Source: DATEOR01 sp963766725 (GTDB lineage Bacteria > Actinomycetota > Thermoleophilia > Gaiellales > Gaiellaceae). Taken from it: 64,000 bases of DNA. Position numbers and translations under genes: made by a program. The DNA lies in the NCBI GenBank assembly GCA_963766725.1, contig CAVYBK010000015.1, positions 62,001 through 126,000 of the forward strand, in the 5' to 3' direction. Shown here piece by piece: positions 43,626 to 52,371 of the stretch (position 1 is the stretch's first letter; each line of letters opens with the position of its first letter). The notes below the pieces were generated by a model. The model did not search any database and had not been told where the DNA came from. It saw nothing but the letters and a program-made list of their open reading frames with translations.

Positions 43626-44209
43626 GGCCGCTCGTCCTCGCCCACCGCGGCGCCTGCTGGGAGGTGCCGGAGAACACCCTGGAGGCGTTCGAGCTCGCGA
43701 TCGCCGAGGAAGCCGACTACGTCGAGTTCGACGTGCGGGCCCGAAACGGCCAGCTCGTCATCTGCCACGATCCCGGTCCGCCCGAGGACGTGCCGACGCT
43801 CGAGGAGGTGCTTGCCGCCCTCACCGGCCGCGTCGGCCTCTGCGTCGAGGTGAAGGAGGAGGAGACCACCGACGCCGTGCTCGACACGCTCGAGCGCCAC
43901 GCTGTCGATCCGGACGAGCTCCTGGTCGTCTCGTTCCAGGCCGGCGCGGTCCGGCGCGTGGCGGAGCGCCGGCCCGAGATCCGCTGCGTGCTGCACACGG
44001 ACGACCCCGCCGCGGCCGCCGGGTACTGGGGGATCGGCTTCGAGGAGCCCGCGTCGGCCGGAAGGATCGAGGAGGCTCAGGCCGCGGAGCTCGAGACCAC
44101 GGTCTTCACCGTCAACGACCCCGCGCGGATGTTGGAGCTCGCCGCGCTCGGCGTGACGGGGATCTTTACTGACCGGCCGGCACTTGCTCGACGGACGCTG
44201 GCTCGCTGA
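43622..44209 (+). CDS. Glycerophosphodiester phosphodiesterase (GDPD family)
   Basis: A 195-residue TIM-barrel enzyme, at the short end for the family. Catalytic marks are LAHRGACWEVPENTLEAF (His-Arg and Glu-Asn-Thr), YVEFDVRARNGQLVICHDP (Glu, Asp and the second His), LCVEVKEEE, and TVFTVNDPARMLELAALGVT, then GIFTDRP at the end. It lacks a signal peptide, so it works in the cytoplasm on imported diesters, giving glycerol 3-phosphate and an alcohol. That fits the ABC importer and glycerol-3-phosphate dehydrogenase nearby. Its last 44 bases overlap the convergent ATPase gene. Confidence 0.9.
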   Translation: MRPLVLAHRGACWEVPENTLEAFELAIAEEADYVEFDVRARNGQLVICHDPGPPEDVPTLEEVLAALTGRVGLCVEVKEEETTDAVLDTLERHAVDPDELLVVSFQAGAVRRVAERRPEIRCVLHTDDPAAAAGYWGIGFEEPASAGRIEEAQAAELETTVFTVNDPARMLELAALGVTGIFTDRPALARRTLAR

Positions 44210-45257
44210 GCGCGAGGACGCGCCCTCCGTCCGCCGGGAAGCTCGCTGCCACGCGTGAGCCGACGGGAAGCTCGGCGGCCTTGTGGCCGGGAAGGTCGGC
44301 GGAGAGCTCGTGGTCGCCGGCGTCCACCTTCACGCGCGTGATCGCGCCGAGGAAGATGTGCGCAACGACCTCGCCGATGATGGCCCCGGCCACCCCGCCG
44401 TCCGCGCGCTCGAGCTCGACAATCTCGGGACGGACGAGAACGAGGACGCGCTCCCCGAGGGGCAGGTCATGCGCATCGGCCACCGCGAGGACACTTCCGC
44501 CCACCTGTACCTGCCCACTGGCGGCAACGGTCGCCTCGAGCCGGTTCATCGTGCCGATGAACTCGGCGACGAATGGCGTTCCGGGCGCGTTGTAGATCTC
44601 GGCGGGGGAGCCGATCTGTTCGATGCGGCCGTGAGAGAGGACGGCAACCCGGTCCGAGATCGAAAGCGCCTCCTCCTGGTCGTGGGTGACGTAGAGCGTT
44701 GTGATCCCGAGCTGGGTCTGGAGGCGGCGGATCTCCTCACGGAGCTGGACGCGCACCTTTGCGTCGAGGGCGGAGAGCGGCTCGTCGAGGAGAAGGACAC
44801 GCGGCTCGATCGCCAGCGCGCGGGCGAGGGCAACCCGCTGCTGCATTCCGCCGGAGAGCTGGTGTGGATAGCGCTTCGCGGCGGCGGTGAGCCCGACCAG
44901 CTCGAGGAGCTCCTCCACCCGTTTGCGCCGCACGACGCCGCTCTCTCCGCGTATCCGCAGGCCGAACTCCACGTTCGCCTCTGCGGTCATGTTCGGGAAG
45001 AGCGAGTAGGCCTGGAAGACCATGCCCATGTCGCGCTTGTTGGCAGGAATGTTCGTGACGTCGTTGCCCTCGATGACCACCCGTCCCGAGGTCGGCGTCT
45101 CGAAGCCGGCGACGATCCGGAGCGCGGTCGTCTTCCCGCAGCCGGAAGGGCCGAGCAGAGACAGGAACTCACCGGGCTCGAGGGCGACGTCGATCTCCTC
45201 GATGGCCGTGAAGTCGCCGAATTCCTTGTGCAGCTTCTGCAGCTCGAGATACGGCAT
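44166..45257 (-). CDS. ABC transporter ATP-binding protein (PotA/UgpC/FbpC type), second system
   Basis: A 363-residue ATPase. Walker A is GPSGCGKTTALRIVAG, the Q-loop is MVFQAYSLFPNMTAEANVEF, the signature is LSGGMQQRVALARALA, Walker B is VLLLDEPLSALD and the H-loop is LYVTHDQEEALSISD. A TOBE domain follows, ending in EPASVEQVPAGQ. The ATG overlaps the permease stop. It completes an importer of one binding protein, two permeases and one ATPase, all on the minus strand. The substrate is uncertain. Neighbours (GDPD, GlpD, PHP) suggest a glycerophosphodiester or organophosphate; a polyamine or an anion is possible. Confidence 0.9.
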   Translation of the reverse strand: MPYLELQKLHKEFGDFTAIEEIDVALEPGEFLSLLGPSGCGKTTALRIVAGFETPTSGRVVIEGNDVTNIPANKRDMGMVFQAYSLFPNMTAEANVEFGLRIRGESGVVRRKRVEELLELVGLTAAAKRYPHQLSGGMQQRVALARALAIEPRVLLLDEPLSALDAKVRVQLREEIRRLQTQLGITTLYVTHDQEEALSISDRVAVLSHGRIEQIGSPAEIYNAPGTPFVAEFIGTMNRLEATVAASGQVQVGGSVLAVADAHDLPLGERVLVLVRPEIVELERADGGVAGAIIGEVVAHIFLGAITRVKVDAGDHELSADLPGHKAAELPVGSRVAASFPADGGRVLALSEPASVEQVPAGQ

Positions 45258-46045
45258 CAGCGGCCCGCCACCGGGGCGACGCCGCGCCCGGGCCGCCGTC
45301 CGACGAAGAGGATCCCGAGCAGCGCGAGCCAGGTGAGCCCGAAACTGATGATCGTGAGTGCCGCCGCCGGGTTCGCCTGCGTCTGGCCGACATAGTTGAT
45401 GTACGTGGGGAACGTGTTGAAGAGCGCGATGTGAGCCATGGTGAACTCGCCCATGACGAGGGCGAAGGTGAGAAACGCGCCCGCGAGCGCGCCGGACGCG
45501 ATGTTCGGAAGGATCACGCGCACGAGCGTTGTCGTCCACCCCGCTCCGAGGCTGTGTGCCGCCTCCGTCAGCGTGTGCACGTCGATCGAGCGAAACGAGA
45601 CGTCGAGCGCCCGGAACATGAACGGGAACGAGAGGACGACGTAGCCGGGGACGAGGAACCGAGGCGACTCGATGAACCAGAGCGGCACGCGGTCGACGTT
45701 GTAGAAGTCGAGCAGCCCGACGATGAGGATGATCGGCGGGACCACGAAGGGAAGCACCGAGAGGAACTCCACCAAGGGCCGAAGCCGCGGAAAGCTCAGG
45801 TGCACGCTGTAGACGCCCGGGATCAGGATGAGCAGGCTCACCACGATCGTCGCCAGGGAGAGCTTGAACGAGACCCAGAGAAGGTCGCGGAACTGCGGGT
45901 CGCTGAGGATCTCCCGATAGGCGGAAAACCCGTAGCCGCTCACCTCCTTGAGGCTGAACTCGAGCGTCGCGGCGAGCGGGATGAAGAAGTAGGCGGCGCC
46001 GATGCCGAGCCAGACCCAGCCCGAGCGGGGCATGTGTCGGCTCAA
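45257..46045 (-). CDS. ABC transporter permease, second system (PotC/CysW type)
   Basis: About 262 residues and six helices: GWVWLGIGAAYFFIPLAATL, WVSFKLSLATIVVSLLILIP, RPLVEFLSVLPFVVPPIILI. The coupling loop is EAAHSLGAGWTTTLVRVILP, followed by GALAGAFLTFALVMGEFTMA. TTG 46045 is chosen over ATG 46033. GGAGGGG lies seven bases before the TTG, and the TTG overlaps the previous stop, whereas the ATG has no ribosome site. It pairs with the next upstream permease. Confidence 0.88.
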   Translation of the reverse strand: MSRHMPRSGWVWLGIGAAYFFIPLAATLEFSLKEVSGYGFSAYREILSDPQFRDLLWVSFKLSLATIVVSLLILIPGVYSVHLSFPRLRPLVEFLSVLPFVVPPIILIVGLLDFYNVDRVPLWFIESPRFLVPGYVVLSFPFMFRALDVSFRSIDVHTLTEAAHSLGAGWTTTLVRVILPNIASGALAGAFLTFALVMGEFTMAHIALFNTFPTYINYVGQTQANPAAALTIISFGLTWLALLGILFVGRRPGRGVAPVAGR

Positions 46046-46953
46046 GAGGCCCCCCTCCGCCAGCGCGACGCCCGCCGCTCGAGTACGAAGTAGAGCGCCA
46101 TCGTCACCGAGATGACGAGCGCCATCCCAACGGCGAGCGCATATCCCTGGTGAGGATCGGAGAGGACGTTGCCGCCGATCAGCTCGCCGATCTGGAGCGG
46201 CGTCAGCTCGATATGCCCCGACGTCAGGGCGTAGGCCGTCGCGTAGGCGGCGAACGCGCTCCCGAAGAGGAGCAGCATCGCGCCCAGGATCGAGGGGAAG
46301 AGGATCGGCAGGCCGACACGGCGCCAGTACTGCCACGAGCTCGCGCCGAGATTCGAGGCCGCCTCCCGCCACTCCTCGCGGAGCCCGTCGATCGCCGGAG
46401 CGATGATGAGGATCATGAGCGGGATCTGGAAATACATGTACGTGACGACGATCCCCCAGAAGCCGAAGAGGGTGAAGCCGTGTCCATAAAGGTCGATGCC
46501 GATCTTGTCGAGCCCGCGAGTGACCGCGCCCACGGTGCCGAGGGTCGCGATGAAAGCGAAGGCGAGCGGCACGCCGCCGAAGTTCGCGGCGACGCCTGAG
46601 AACGTCGTCATGGCCGGCCTGATGAAGCGCGGCGCTTTCGGCGAGATCGCCGCATAGGCGATGAGTAAGCCGAGCAGACCGCCGAGGACAGCCGTGTAGA
46701 TGCTGATCTTGATGCTGGTGATGTAGGCCGAGCGATACGGCTCGTGAAAGATGGCCGAGACGAATTTCGTCGTCCAGGTGCCGTCGTCTGCCCGGAACGC
46801 GCCGATGAGGAGCGCAGCCGCAGGGATGAGCAGGAACGCGATCGCCCAGATGAAGAACGGCGCGACGCCCAGCCAGGCAAGCGGGAAACGCCGTCCGGGC
46901 TGCCTTGGAGCGGCGGCCCGGACGGCGTCGATGCTTTCAGCGGTTGCCGCCAG
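46042..46953 (-). CDS. ABC transporter permease, second system (PotB/CysU type; probable CTG start)
   Basis: 303 residues in one clean frame: LAWLGVAPFFIWAIAFLLIP (first helix), then SAYITSIKISIYTAVLGGLL, FGFWGIVVTYMYFQIPLMIL, the coupling loop EAASNLGASSWQYWRRVGLP, and LLLFGSAFAAYATAYAL. The first ATG (46611) is after the first two helices. The open frame upstream has no ATG, GTG or TTG before a stop. CTG at 46953, four bases after the binding-protein stop and with GGGG six bases upstream, gives the full-length permease. This parallels the potB and etfB starts. Confidence 0.85.
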   Translation of the reverse strand: MAATAESIDAVRAAAPRQPGRRFPLAWLGVAPFFIWAIAFLLIPAAALLIGAFRADDGTWTTKFVSAIFHEPYRSAYITSIKISIYTAVLGGLLGLLIAYAAISPKAPRFIRPAMTTFSGVAANFGGVPLAFAFIATLGTVGAVTRGLDKIGIDLYGHGFTLFGFWGIVVTYMYFQIPLMILIIAPAIDGLREEWREAASNLGASSWQYWRRVGLPILFPSILGAMLLLFGSAFAAYATAYALTSGHIELTPLQIGELIGGNVLSDPHQGYALAVGMALVISVTMALYFVLERRASRWRRGAS

Positions 46954-46956
46954 GAG

Positions 46957-48174
46957 TTACCCCGCGACCTCGTTCCAACCGTCGGCGATCGTCTGCGTCG
47001 CCGCGTCGTTCTGCTCCGGAGTCGGGAACTCGATGTTCGCGTAGAGGTCCGCCGAGGGCAGCGCGTCGAGCAGGTCCTGCGGGACGACGCCGCGGTCGGA
47101 CATGTCCTGGAACCGGGCCGGGTGCGAGTACCCCTTGAGCCAGAGAAGCTGGCCCTCGTCCGAGTAGAGGAACTCCTGCCAGAGCCGGGCGGCGAACGGA
47201 TTCGGCGCGTCGGCGTTGATCGCCTGGCAGTAGAAGTTCCCGACCGCCGCGTCGGCCGGGACGGTCACTTCCCACGTGATGTTCGACTTGAACTCGGAGC
47301 CGTAGGCGATCTGCAGGTAGTCCCAGTCGATCGTGACCGGTGTCTGGCCGTTGGCGACCGTTGCCGGCGTGGCGTCGACGAGGATGAAGTTGCCCGATGT
47401 CCTTCAGCTCCGCGAAGAAGTCGATGCCGGGCTGGATGTCGTCGAGCGAGCCGCCGTTCGCGACCGAGGCCGCGAAGACCGCCGCGAACGCCGAGCCCGA
47501 CTCGCGCGGGATCGCCGTTCAGCGCGACCTTGCCCTTGTACTCGGGCTTCTTCAGGTCGGCCCAGCTCGCCGGGAGCGGAGCGACCTTCGTGTTCGCGCC
47601 GAGCGAGACCGCACCCCAGTAGTCACCCACCCAGGCGCCGTCCGCGTCCTTCAGGTCGTCCGGGATCGTGTCCCACTGCGAGTTCTTGTAGTTGGCATAG
47701 AGACCGCCGGTCTTGCCCTCCGACGGCGAAGGACGGCCCGACGTCGAGAACGTCCGGGGCGCGATCCTGGCCCTTGAGGGACTTGACGGCCTGGTTCTCC
47801 TCGGCCGAAGACCCGTTCGGGTTGGCATTGTTGATCTTGATGCCGTACTTGGACTGGAAGGTGTCCATGATCTCGCCGTAGTTCGCCCAGTCGGGCGGGA
47901 GGGCGATCGTGTTCAGCGTCCCTTCCTCCTTGGCGGCCGCGACGAGGTCGTCCATGGAGATGTCGGCGCCCGACGCGGGAACCGACGGCGCGCCGCCGCC
48001 CGTGCCCGTGGCGCCACTGGTCGAGGTCTCGTCTCCGCCGCATGCAGCCGCAATAGCCGGCAGCGCCGTCAGGCCTGCTCCGAAGACGACGCTGCGTCGC
48101 AAGAGCGAGCGCCTCGTAAGCCGGGACTCTTCGAGAGCACGCTTGACGCGCTCTTCCAACTCGCGGTCCTGCAT
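46957..48174 (-). CDS. ABC transporter substrate-binding lipoprotein, second system (several frameshifts)
   Basis: About 400 residues. The signal has a twin-arginine-like run (TRRSLLRRSVVFGAGL) and a lipobox (PAIAAACGGDE). The mature part reads EEGTLNTIALPPDWANYGEI, NGSSAEENQAVKSLKGQDRA and PDVLDVGPSFAV in the first frame. Next is TGGLYANYKNSQWDTIPDDL, then WGAVSLGANTKVAPLPASW. The last part is NFYCQAINADAPNPFAARLW, then YSDEGQLLWLKGYSHPARFQ. Breaks lie near 47725, 47510 and 47395. GAGGAGG precedes the ATG. It resembles the extracellular solute-binding group for polyamines, iron or phosphonates; the ligand is open. Confidence 0.82.
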
Positions 48175-48216
48175 GTGATCCTCCTCGCCTCGTGTTGAGG
48201 ATTCCGATGCTCTCAC

Positions 48217-48229
48217 GGAGCTAGGCTCC
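48217..48229. promoter_or_regulatory. -10 box of the PHP gene inside an inverted repeat
   Basis: GGAGC-TAG-GCTCC is a perfect inverted repeat. Its right half contains TAGGCT (48222-48227), a TANNNT -10 box exactly nine bases before the ATG at 48237. A protein bound here would mask the promoter. The region is also upstream of the divergent importer operon. Confidence 0.42.
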
Positions 48230-48236
48230 CTTCAAG

Positions 48237-49157
48237 ATGCATACACACGTCTTTCTCCAGAAAGGCACCTGGCTCAAATGTGCGCTTCACGCGCACACGA
48301 CCAATTCGGACGGCGAGCTCGCGCCCGCCGACCTCGTCCGCCACTACGAGGAAGCCGGGTTCGACGCGCTCGTCATCACCGACCACTGGATCCGCACGGT
48401 CGAGCCTTCGACGGAGCGCCTGCTGGTCGTTCCGGGGACTGAGCTCGACGCGCTGCGCGGGGACGGGAAGACGTACGCGCACGTGCTCGCGCTCGGCGTC
48501 GAGTCGGATCCCGAGCCTCCCGCAGCCGATTTTCCCGGGCTCGAGGAGACCGTCGCCTGGGTGCGCGCAAACGGCGGCGTGCCCTTCATCGCGCACACGT
48601 ACTGGAGCGGCCTGCGCACCGACGAGTTCGAGGAGATCGAGGGGCTCGCCGGCATCGAGGTCTTCAACGCAGGCTGCGAGCTCGAGGTCGGGCGCGGCCA
48701 CGCCGGCCTCCACTGGGACGAGGCGCTCCAGTCGGGGCGGGACCTCCTCGCCATCGCGACAGATGACTCCCATCACCCGGGCAAGGACAGCGCGCAGGCG
48801 TGGGTGTGGGCCCGCTGCGAGGAGAAGAGCCGGGAGGCGCTCCTCGCCGCTCTCGACTCGGGCTCCTTCTACAGCTCGACAGCGCCGGAGATCGCCGGGC
48901 TCGAGACCGAGGGAGACGACGTGCGAGTCCGCTGCAGCCCCGCGCGCAGCATCACGCTTCTCACCGGCCGGACGAAGGGCGCGCGCGTGAACGCGGGCGA
49001 GGGCGCCTACATCTACTCGGGCGAGGTGCTCGGGACCGACGGCAACGGCCTCATCACCGAGGCGCGGCTCACACGCCCGCGCGGGACACCGCATGGGCGC
49101 CTCGAGGTCGAGGACGAGGCCGGCCGGCGCGCATGGACGAATCCGCTATGGCCCTAG
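48237..49157 (+). CDS. PHP-domain metal-dependent phosphoesterase
   Basis: A 306-residue PHP protein. Metal ligands are in CALHAHTTNSDGELAPADL (H-x-H-x...D-G), ALVITDHW, PFIAHTYWSG, EVFNAGCELEVGRGH and AIATDDSHHPGKD. This full set is typical of the group that includes nucleoside 3',5'-bisphosphate phosphatases and uncharacterised phosphoesterases. It is divergent from the second ABC operon and overlaps glpD by about 10 bases. In this setting a phosphomonoester or cyclic phosphodiester from glycerophospholipids is a plausible substrate, but that is inference. The transcript looks leaderless. Confidence 0.88.
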   Translation: MHTHVFLQKGTWLKCALHAHTTNSDGELAPADLVRHYEEAGFDALVITDHWIRTVEPSTERLLVVPGTELDALRGDGKTYAHVLALGVESDPEPPAADFPGLEETVAWVRANGGVPFIAHTYWSGLRTDEFEEIEGLAGIEVFNAGCELEVGRGHAGLHWDEALQSGRDLLAIATDDSHHPGKDSAQAWVWARCEEKSREALLAALDSGSFYSSTAPEIAGLETEGDDVRVRCSPARSITLLTGRTKGARVNAGEGAYIYSGEVLGTDGNGLITEARLTRPRGTPHGRLEVEDEAGRRAWTNPLWP

Positions 49158-50650
49158 AGTGGCGCGGAGAGGCGCTCGAGGAGCTCGCGGGCCGCGAGTT
49201 CGACCTGCTGGTCATCGGTGCCGGGATCATCGGAGCCGGCATCGCCAACGAGGCGGCGCGCGCGGGGCTCGCGGTCGCGCTCGTCGACAAGGGCGACTTC
49301 GGCGCCGCGACGTCGAGCTCGTCCTCGAAGCTCATCCACGGCGGCCTCCGCTACCTGCGTCTCGGCGACGTACGGCTCGTCCGCGAGGCACACAAGGAGA
49401 GGCGCGCCCTCATGCGCGTCGTCGCCCCGCATCTCGTCCGGCGCCTGCCGTTCCTCTTCCCGGTCTACGAGCGCGGCCCCTATCGCGCGTTCACGATCCA
49501 GACCGGGCTCTGGCTCTACTCCACTCTCGCGCGCGAGCGCCTCGGCGGCCTCGTTCCTCCGGAGCGATCGCTGCGCAGCATCCCGCCTCTTCGGCTCGAA
49601 GGCCTGCGCGGCTGCGGGCTCTACGCCGACGCGTGGACACACGACAGCCGCCTGTGCCTTGCCAACGTCCGCGCCGCAGCCGATGCGGGCGCCACCGTCC
49701 TCAACTACGCGGAGGTGACGGAGCTCCGGAGTGAGGGCGGGCGCGTCGCGGGAGCGGAGGTGCGTGACCTTCTCGGCGGCGAGACCGCGAGCGTCAGCGC
49801 CCGGGTCGTCGTCAACGCGACGGGCCCATGGGTAGACCGGCTGCGGCGGCTCGAAGACCCCACGGCACCGCCGTCCATCCGCCTGAGCAAGGGCGCCCAC
49901 GCGATCCTCCGCCTCGAGCAGCCGTGGAGCGCCGCGCTGACGATCCCCCACGACACCGTCCGCGTCTCCTTCGCCGTCCCGTGGGAAGGGATGCTCCTCC
50001 TCGGCACGACCGACACGCTCTACGAGGGCGAGCCCGACGACGCCGCGGCGACTCCGGAGGACATCGACCAGATCCTCGCCGAGGCCGCGGTCGCGCTCGA
50101 GCCGGACGCGCTTCGGCCCGACGCGATCCGCTCGGTGTACGCCGGGCTGCGCGTCCTTCCCGGCGCAGAAGGAGCGACCGCGAGCGCGAGGCGGGAGACC
50201 GTCTACCAACGCGGCCCGGGCGGGATGCTCACCGTCGCCGGCGGCAAGCTCACGACCTACCGGCAGATCGCGCTCGACGCGCTCCGGCAGGTGCGCGGCG
50301 ACCTCGGGCTGCACCGCCTCCCCGGCAGCCCCGTGCCCCTGCCCGGGGCCGAGGGACTGGCCGAGGCCGGCGTCCGCCTCGCCCGCGCGAACCCCGATCT
50401 CGAGCCCGCGGTCCGCTCGCATCTGGCCCACCTGTACGGGAGCCTCGCCGCCGAGGTTCTCGAGGAAGCGGCCGACGATCCATCTCTCCTCGAACGGCTC
50501 AACCCCGAGGGGCCGGACATCGCCGCCCAGGCCGTCTACGCGCAGCGGCGCGAATGGGCATGCAAGCCGGAGGACATCCTCAGGCGGCGCACGACTCTCG
50601 AGCTGCGCGGCCTGCGGCCGACGAGGAAACTCGCGGAAGTCCTCGGCTAG
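49148..50650 (+). CDS. glpD: Glycerol-3-phosphate dehydrogenase, FAD-dependent
   Basis: A 500-residue respiratory enzyme oxidising glycerol 3-phosphate to dihydroxyacetone phosphate. The FAD site is LLVIGAGIIGAGIANEAARA. The GlpD signature is SSSSSKLIHGGLRYLRLGDV. Further marks are VVVNATGPWVDRL, RLSKGAHAILRLEQP, LLLGTTDTLYEGEPDD and GGKLTTYRQIA, with the C-terminal helical domain ending REWACKPEDILRRRTTLEL. ATG 49148 is used; an in-frame ATG at 49133 is also possible and neither has a clear ribosome site. It overlaps the PHP gene. With the GDPD and the importer it forms a glycerophosphodiester pathway. Confidence 0.95.
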   Translation: MALEWRGEALEELAGREFDLLVIGAGIIGAGIANEAARAGLAVALVDKGDFGAATSSSSSKLIHGGLRYLRLGDVRLVREAHKERRALMRVVAPHLVRRLPFLFPVYERGPYRAFTIQTGLWLYSTLARERLGGLVPPERSLRSIPPLRLEGLRGCGLYADAWTHDSRLCLANVRAAADAGATVLNYAEVTELRSEGGRVAGAEVRDLLGGETASVSARVVVNATGPWVDRLRRLEDPTAPPSIRLSKGAHAILRLEQPWSAALTIPHDTVRVSFAVPWEGMLLLGTTDTLYEGEPDDAAATPEDIDQILAEAAVALEPDALRPDAIRSVYAGLRVLPGAEGATASARRETVYQRGPGGMLTVAGGKLTTYRQIALDALRQVRGDLGLHRLPGSPVPLPGAEGLAEAGVRLARANPDLEPAVRSHLAHLYGSLAAEVLEEAADDPSLLERLNPEGPDIAAQAVYAQRREWACKPEDILRRRTTLELRGLRPTRKLAEVLG

Positions 50651-52074
50651 AGCTCGACGATCACGGTCTTCGTCTCCGTGAACGTGTCGAAGGGGTGGCG
50701 CCCACCCACGCGGCCGATTCCGCTCCGCGAGCCGGCGCGCCCGCCGAACGGCAGGTGGCTCTCCCAGTAGTTGGACGACTCGTTGACGTTCACCCAGCCG
50801 GCGCGCGCTGACTCGGCGAAGCGCAGGCCGCGGCGCAGATCCTGCGTGAAGACCGCCGTGAGCAGGCCGTACGGCGAGGCGTCGATCAGCGCGAGCGCCT
50901 CCTCCTCGGCCGCGATCGTCGAGATCGGGACGATGGGCCCGAACGTCTCCTCCGTCGAGACTTCCATGTCGTGGGTGACGCGGGCGAGCACCGTCGGCTC
51001 GTAGTAGAGGCCGGTCGGGTAGCCCTCGGCGCGGCTGCCGCCCGCTACGACCTCGGCGCCGCGCTCGACCGCGTCGCCGATGTGGCGGTCCATCTTCTCC
51101 GCGACGGGCTCGTTGTTCAGCGGGCCCATGGTCGTGTCGTCGGCGAAGGGGTCGCCGAGGCGGATCTCCTTCGCCATCGCGGCGGCGAGCTTGTCGAGGT
51201 AGGCGTCGTGCACCGATTCGTGGACGAGGAAGCGCTCGCCCGCCGTGCAGCTCTGGCCCGCGCAGAGGAAGGAGGCGACGAGCGTCGCCGCGACAGCCTT
51301 GTCCAGATCGGCATCCTCGAGGACGACCACCGGCCCGTTCCCGCCCATCTCGAGGAGGAGCGACTTGCCGGCCGCCCGCTCGGCGACCTTGTATCCGGTC
51401 GTGATCGAGCCGATGAAGCCGATCGCGTGCGTATCGGCGCTGCCCGCGACCTCGTCGCCGACGACGGAGCCCTGGCCGGTGACCATGTTGAAGACGCCCG
51501 CCGGAAGCTCGGCCGCAGCGATGCACTCGGCGAGCTTCACGGCCGCCACCGACGTCGTCGGCGCCGGCACCCAGACGACGGCGTTCCCGGCCGCGAGCGC
51601 GGGCGCGATCACCTCCGCCGGCATCGTGTACGGCCAGTTCCACGGCGTGATCACGCCGACGACGCCCTTCGGCACGCGGTAGACGAGCACCCGCTTGCCC
51701 GCGTCCACGGACGGCGGCATCGACCCTTCGAGGCGCCGCGCGTCGGCCGCCGCCATGAGCCAGTACCGCTCGAGCTCGTCGACCTCGTCGTAGGCCTCCG
51801 CCTTGAGCGGCTTGCCCTGGTCGAGGGTCAGTGTGCGAGCCAGGTCGTCCCGCCGCTCGGCGACGACCGCGGCGATCCGCTCCATCGCCTCGGCCCGCTC
51901 GAAGACCGAACGCTCAGCCCAGCCGCGCCACGCTGCGTTGGCCGCCGCGATCGCGCGCTCGGCGTCCTCGCGCGTCCCCTCGGGAAGAGTGCCGAGGCTC
52001 TCCCCCGTCGCGGGGCTCGTTGCCTCCAGGCGCGCGCCGGACTCGCTCTCCACCCACTCGCCCGCGATATACAT
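50647..52074 (-). CDS. NAD(P)-dependent aldehyde dehydrogenase
   Basis: A 475-residue ALDH. Motifs are GVVGVITPWNWPYTMPAEVI, GFIGSITTGYKVAERAAG, LLLEMGGNGPVVVLEDADLD (general base Glu), FLCAGQSCTAGERFLVHESV (nucleophile Cys), STEETFGPIVPISTI and NESSNYWESHLPFGGRAGS. ATG 52074 is preferred over the GTG at 52086 because GGAG sits six bases before the ATG and partly inside the GTG start. It is convergent with glpD, the stops overlapping by four bases. It resembles the enzyme at 21502, so the two may be functional relatives. The aldehyde is unknown; lactaldehyde- or glycolaldehyde-type is possible. Confidence 0.92.
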   Translation of the reverse strand: MYIAGEWVESESGARLEATSPATGESLGTLPEGTREDAERAIAAANAAWRGWAERSVFERAEAMERIAAVVAERRDDLARTLTLDQGKPLKAEAYDEVDELERYWLMAAADARRLEGSMPPSVDAGKRVLVYRVPKGVVGVITPWNWPYTMPAEVIAPALAAGNAVVWVPAPTTSVAAVKLAECIAAAELPAGVFNMVTGQGSVVGDEVAGSADTHAIGFIGSITTGYKVAERAAGKSLLLEMGGNGPVVVLEDADLDKAVAATLVASFLCAGQSCTAGERFLVHESVHDAYLDKLAAAMAKEIRLGDPFADDTTMGPLNNEPVAEKMDRHIGDAVERGAEVVAGGSRAEGYPTGLYYEPTVLARVTHDMEVSTEETFGPIVPISTIAAEEEALALIDASPYGLLTAVFTQDLRRGLRFAESARAGWVNVNESSNYWESHLPFGGRAGSRSGIGRVGGRHPFDTFTETKTVIVEL

Positions 52075-52170
52075 GCCGTGCTCCACGGCGAGAGTCTCGC
52101 ATCAGCCCATCATTCGCGCACGGACGCCGTATGGAAGGCAGCGCGTCCACTCCCCTCGGACGCGCGATGG

Positions 52171-52204
52171 GAGGCGGGCGGGGCTGTGGCGCCCCGTCCG
52201 CCTC
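52171..52204. terminator. Hairpin terminator downstream of the glutamate-synthase-like operon
   Basis: A 14-bp stem (GAGGCGGGCGGGGC with its complement, one G-T pair) and a six-base loop. It lies seven bases after the stop of the small membrane protein gene and before the aldehyde dehydrogenase start on the same strand. It separates the two transcription units. Confidence 0.65.
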
Positions 52205-52210
52205 TCGAGC

Positions 52211-52369
52211 TCAGCGGAGCAAGAGGAGGAGCGCGATGCCGATCGCGAAGACGACCAGGCCGGCGACAAGAGCTGCCGGGCTCCCTGGTCCACCGCGGCC
52301 GACTGCCGGATCCGGCGCCCGGTCCTTTGGCGGAAGGTTCGGCGGGGTCGGCGGGGTGATCTGGCTCAT
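52211..52369 (-). CDS. Small tail-anchored-like membrane protein, 52 aa
   Basis: A Pro-rich soluble start (SQITPPTPPNLPPKDRAPD) is followed by a Gly/Pro linker and one C-terminal hydrophobic helix (ALVAGLVVFAIGIALLLLLR) at about residues 34-52. The ATG is two bases after the preceding stop and a terminator follows directly. It is therefore the last gene of the operon that runs from the glutamine-synthetase-family gene. I know no family for it. It might tether the complex to the membrane; this is from position only. Confidence 0.6.
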   Translation of the reverse strand: MSQITPPTPPNLPPKDRAPDPAVGRGGPGSPAALVAGLVVFAIGIALLLLLR

Positions 52370-52371
52370 GG

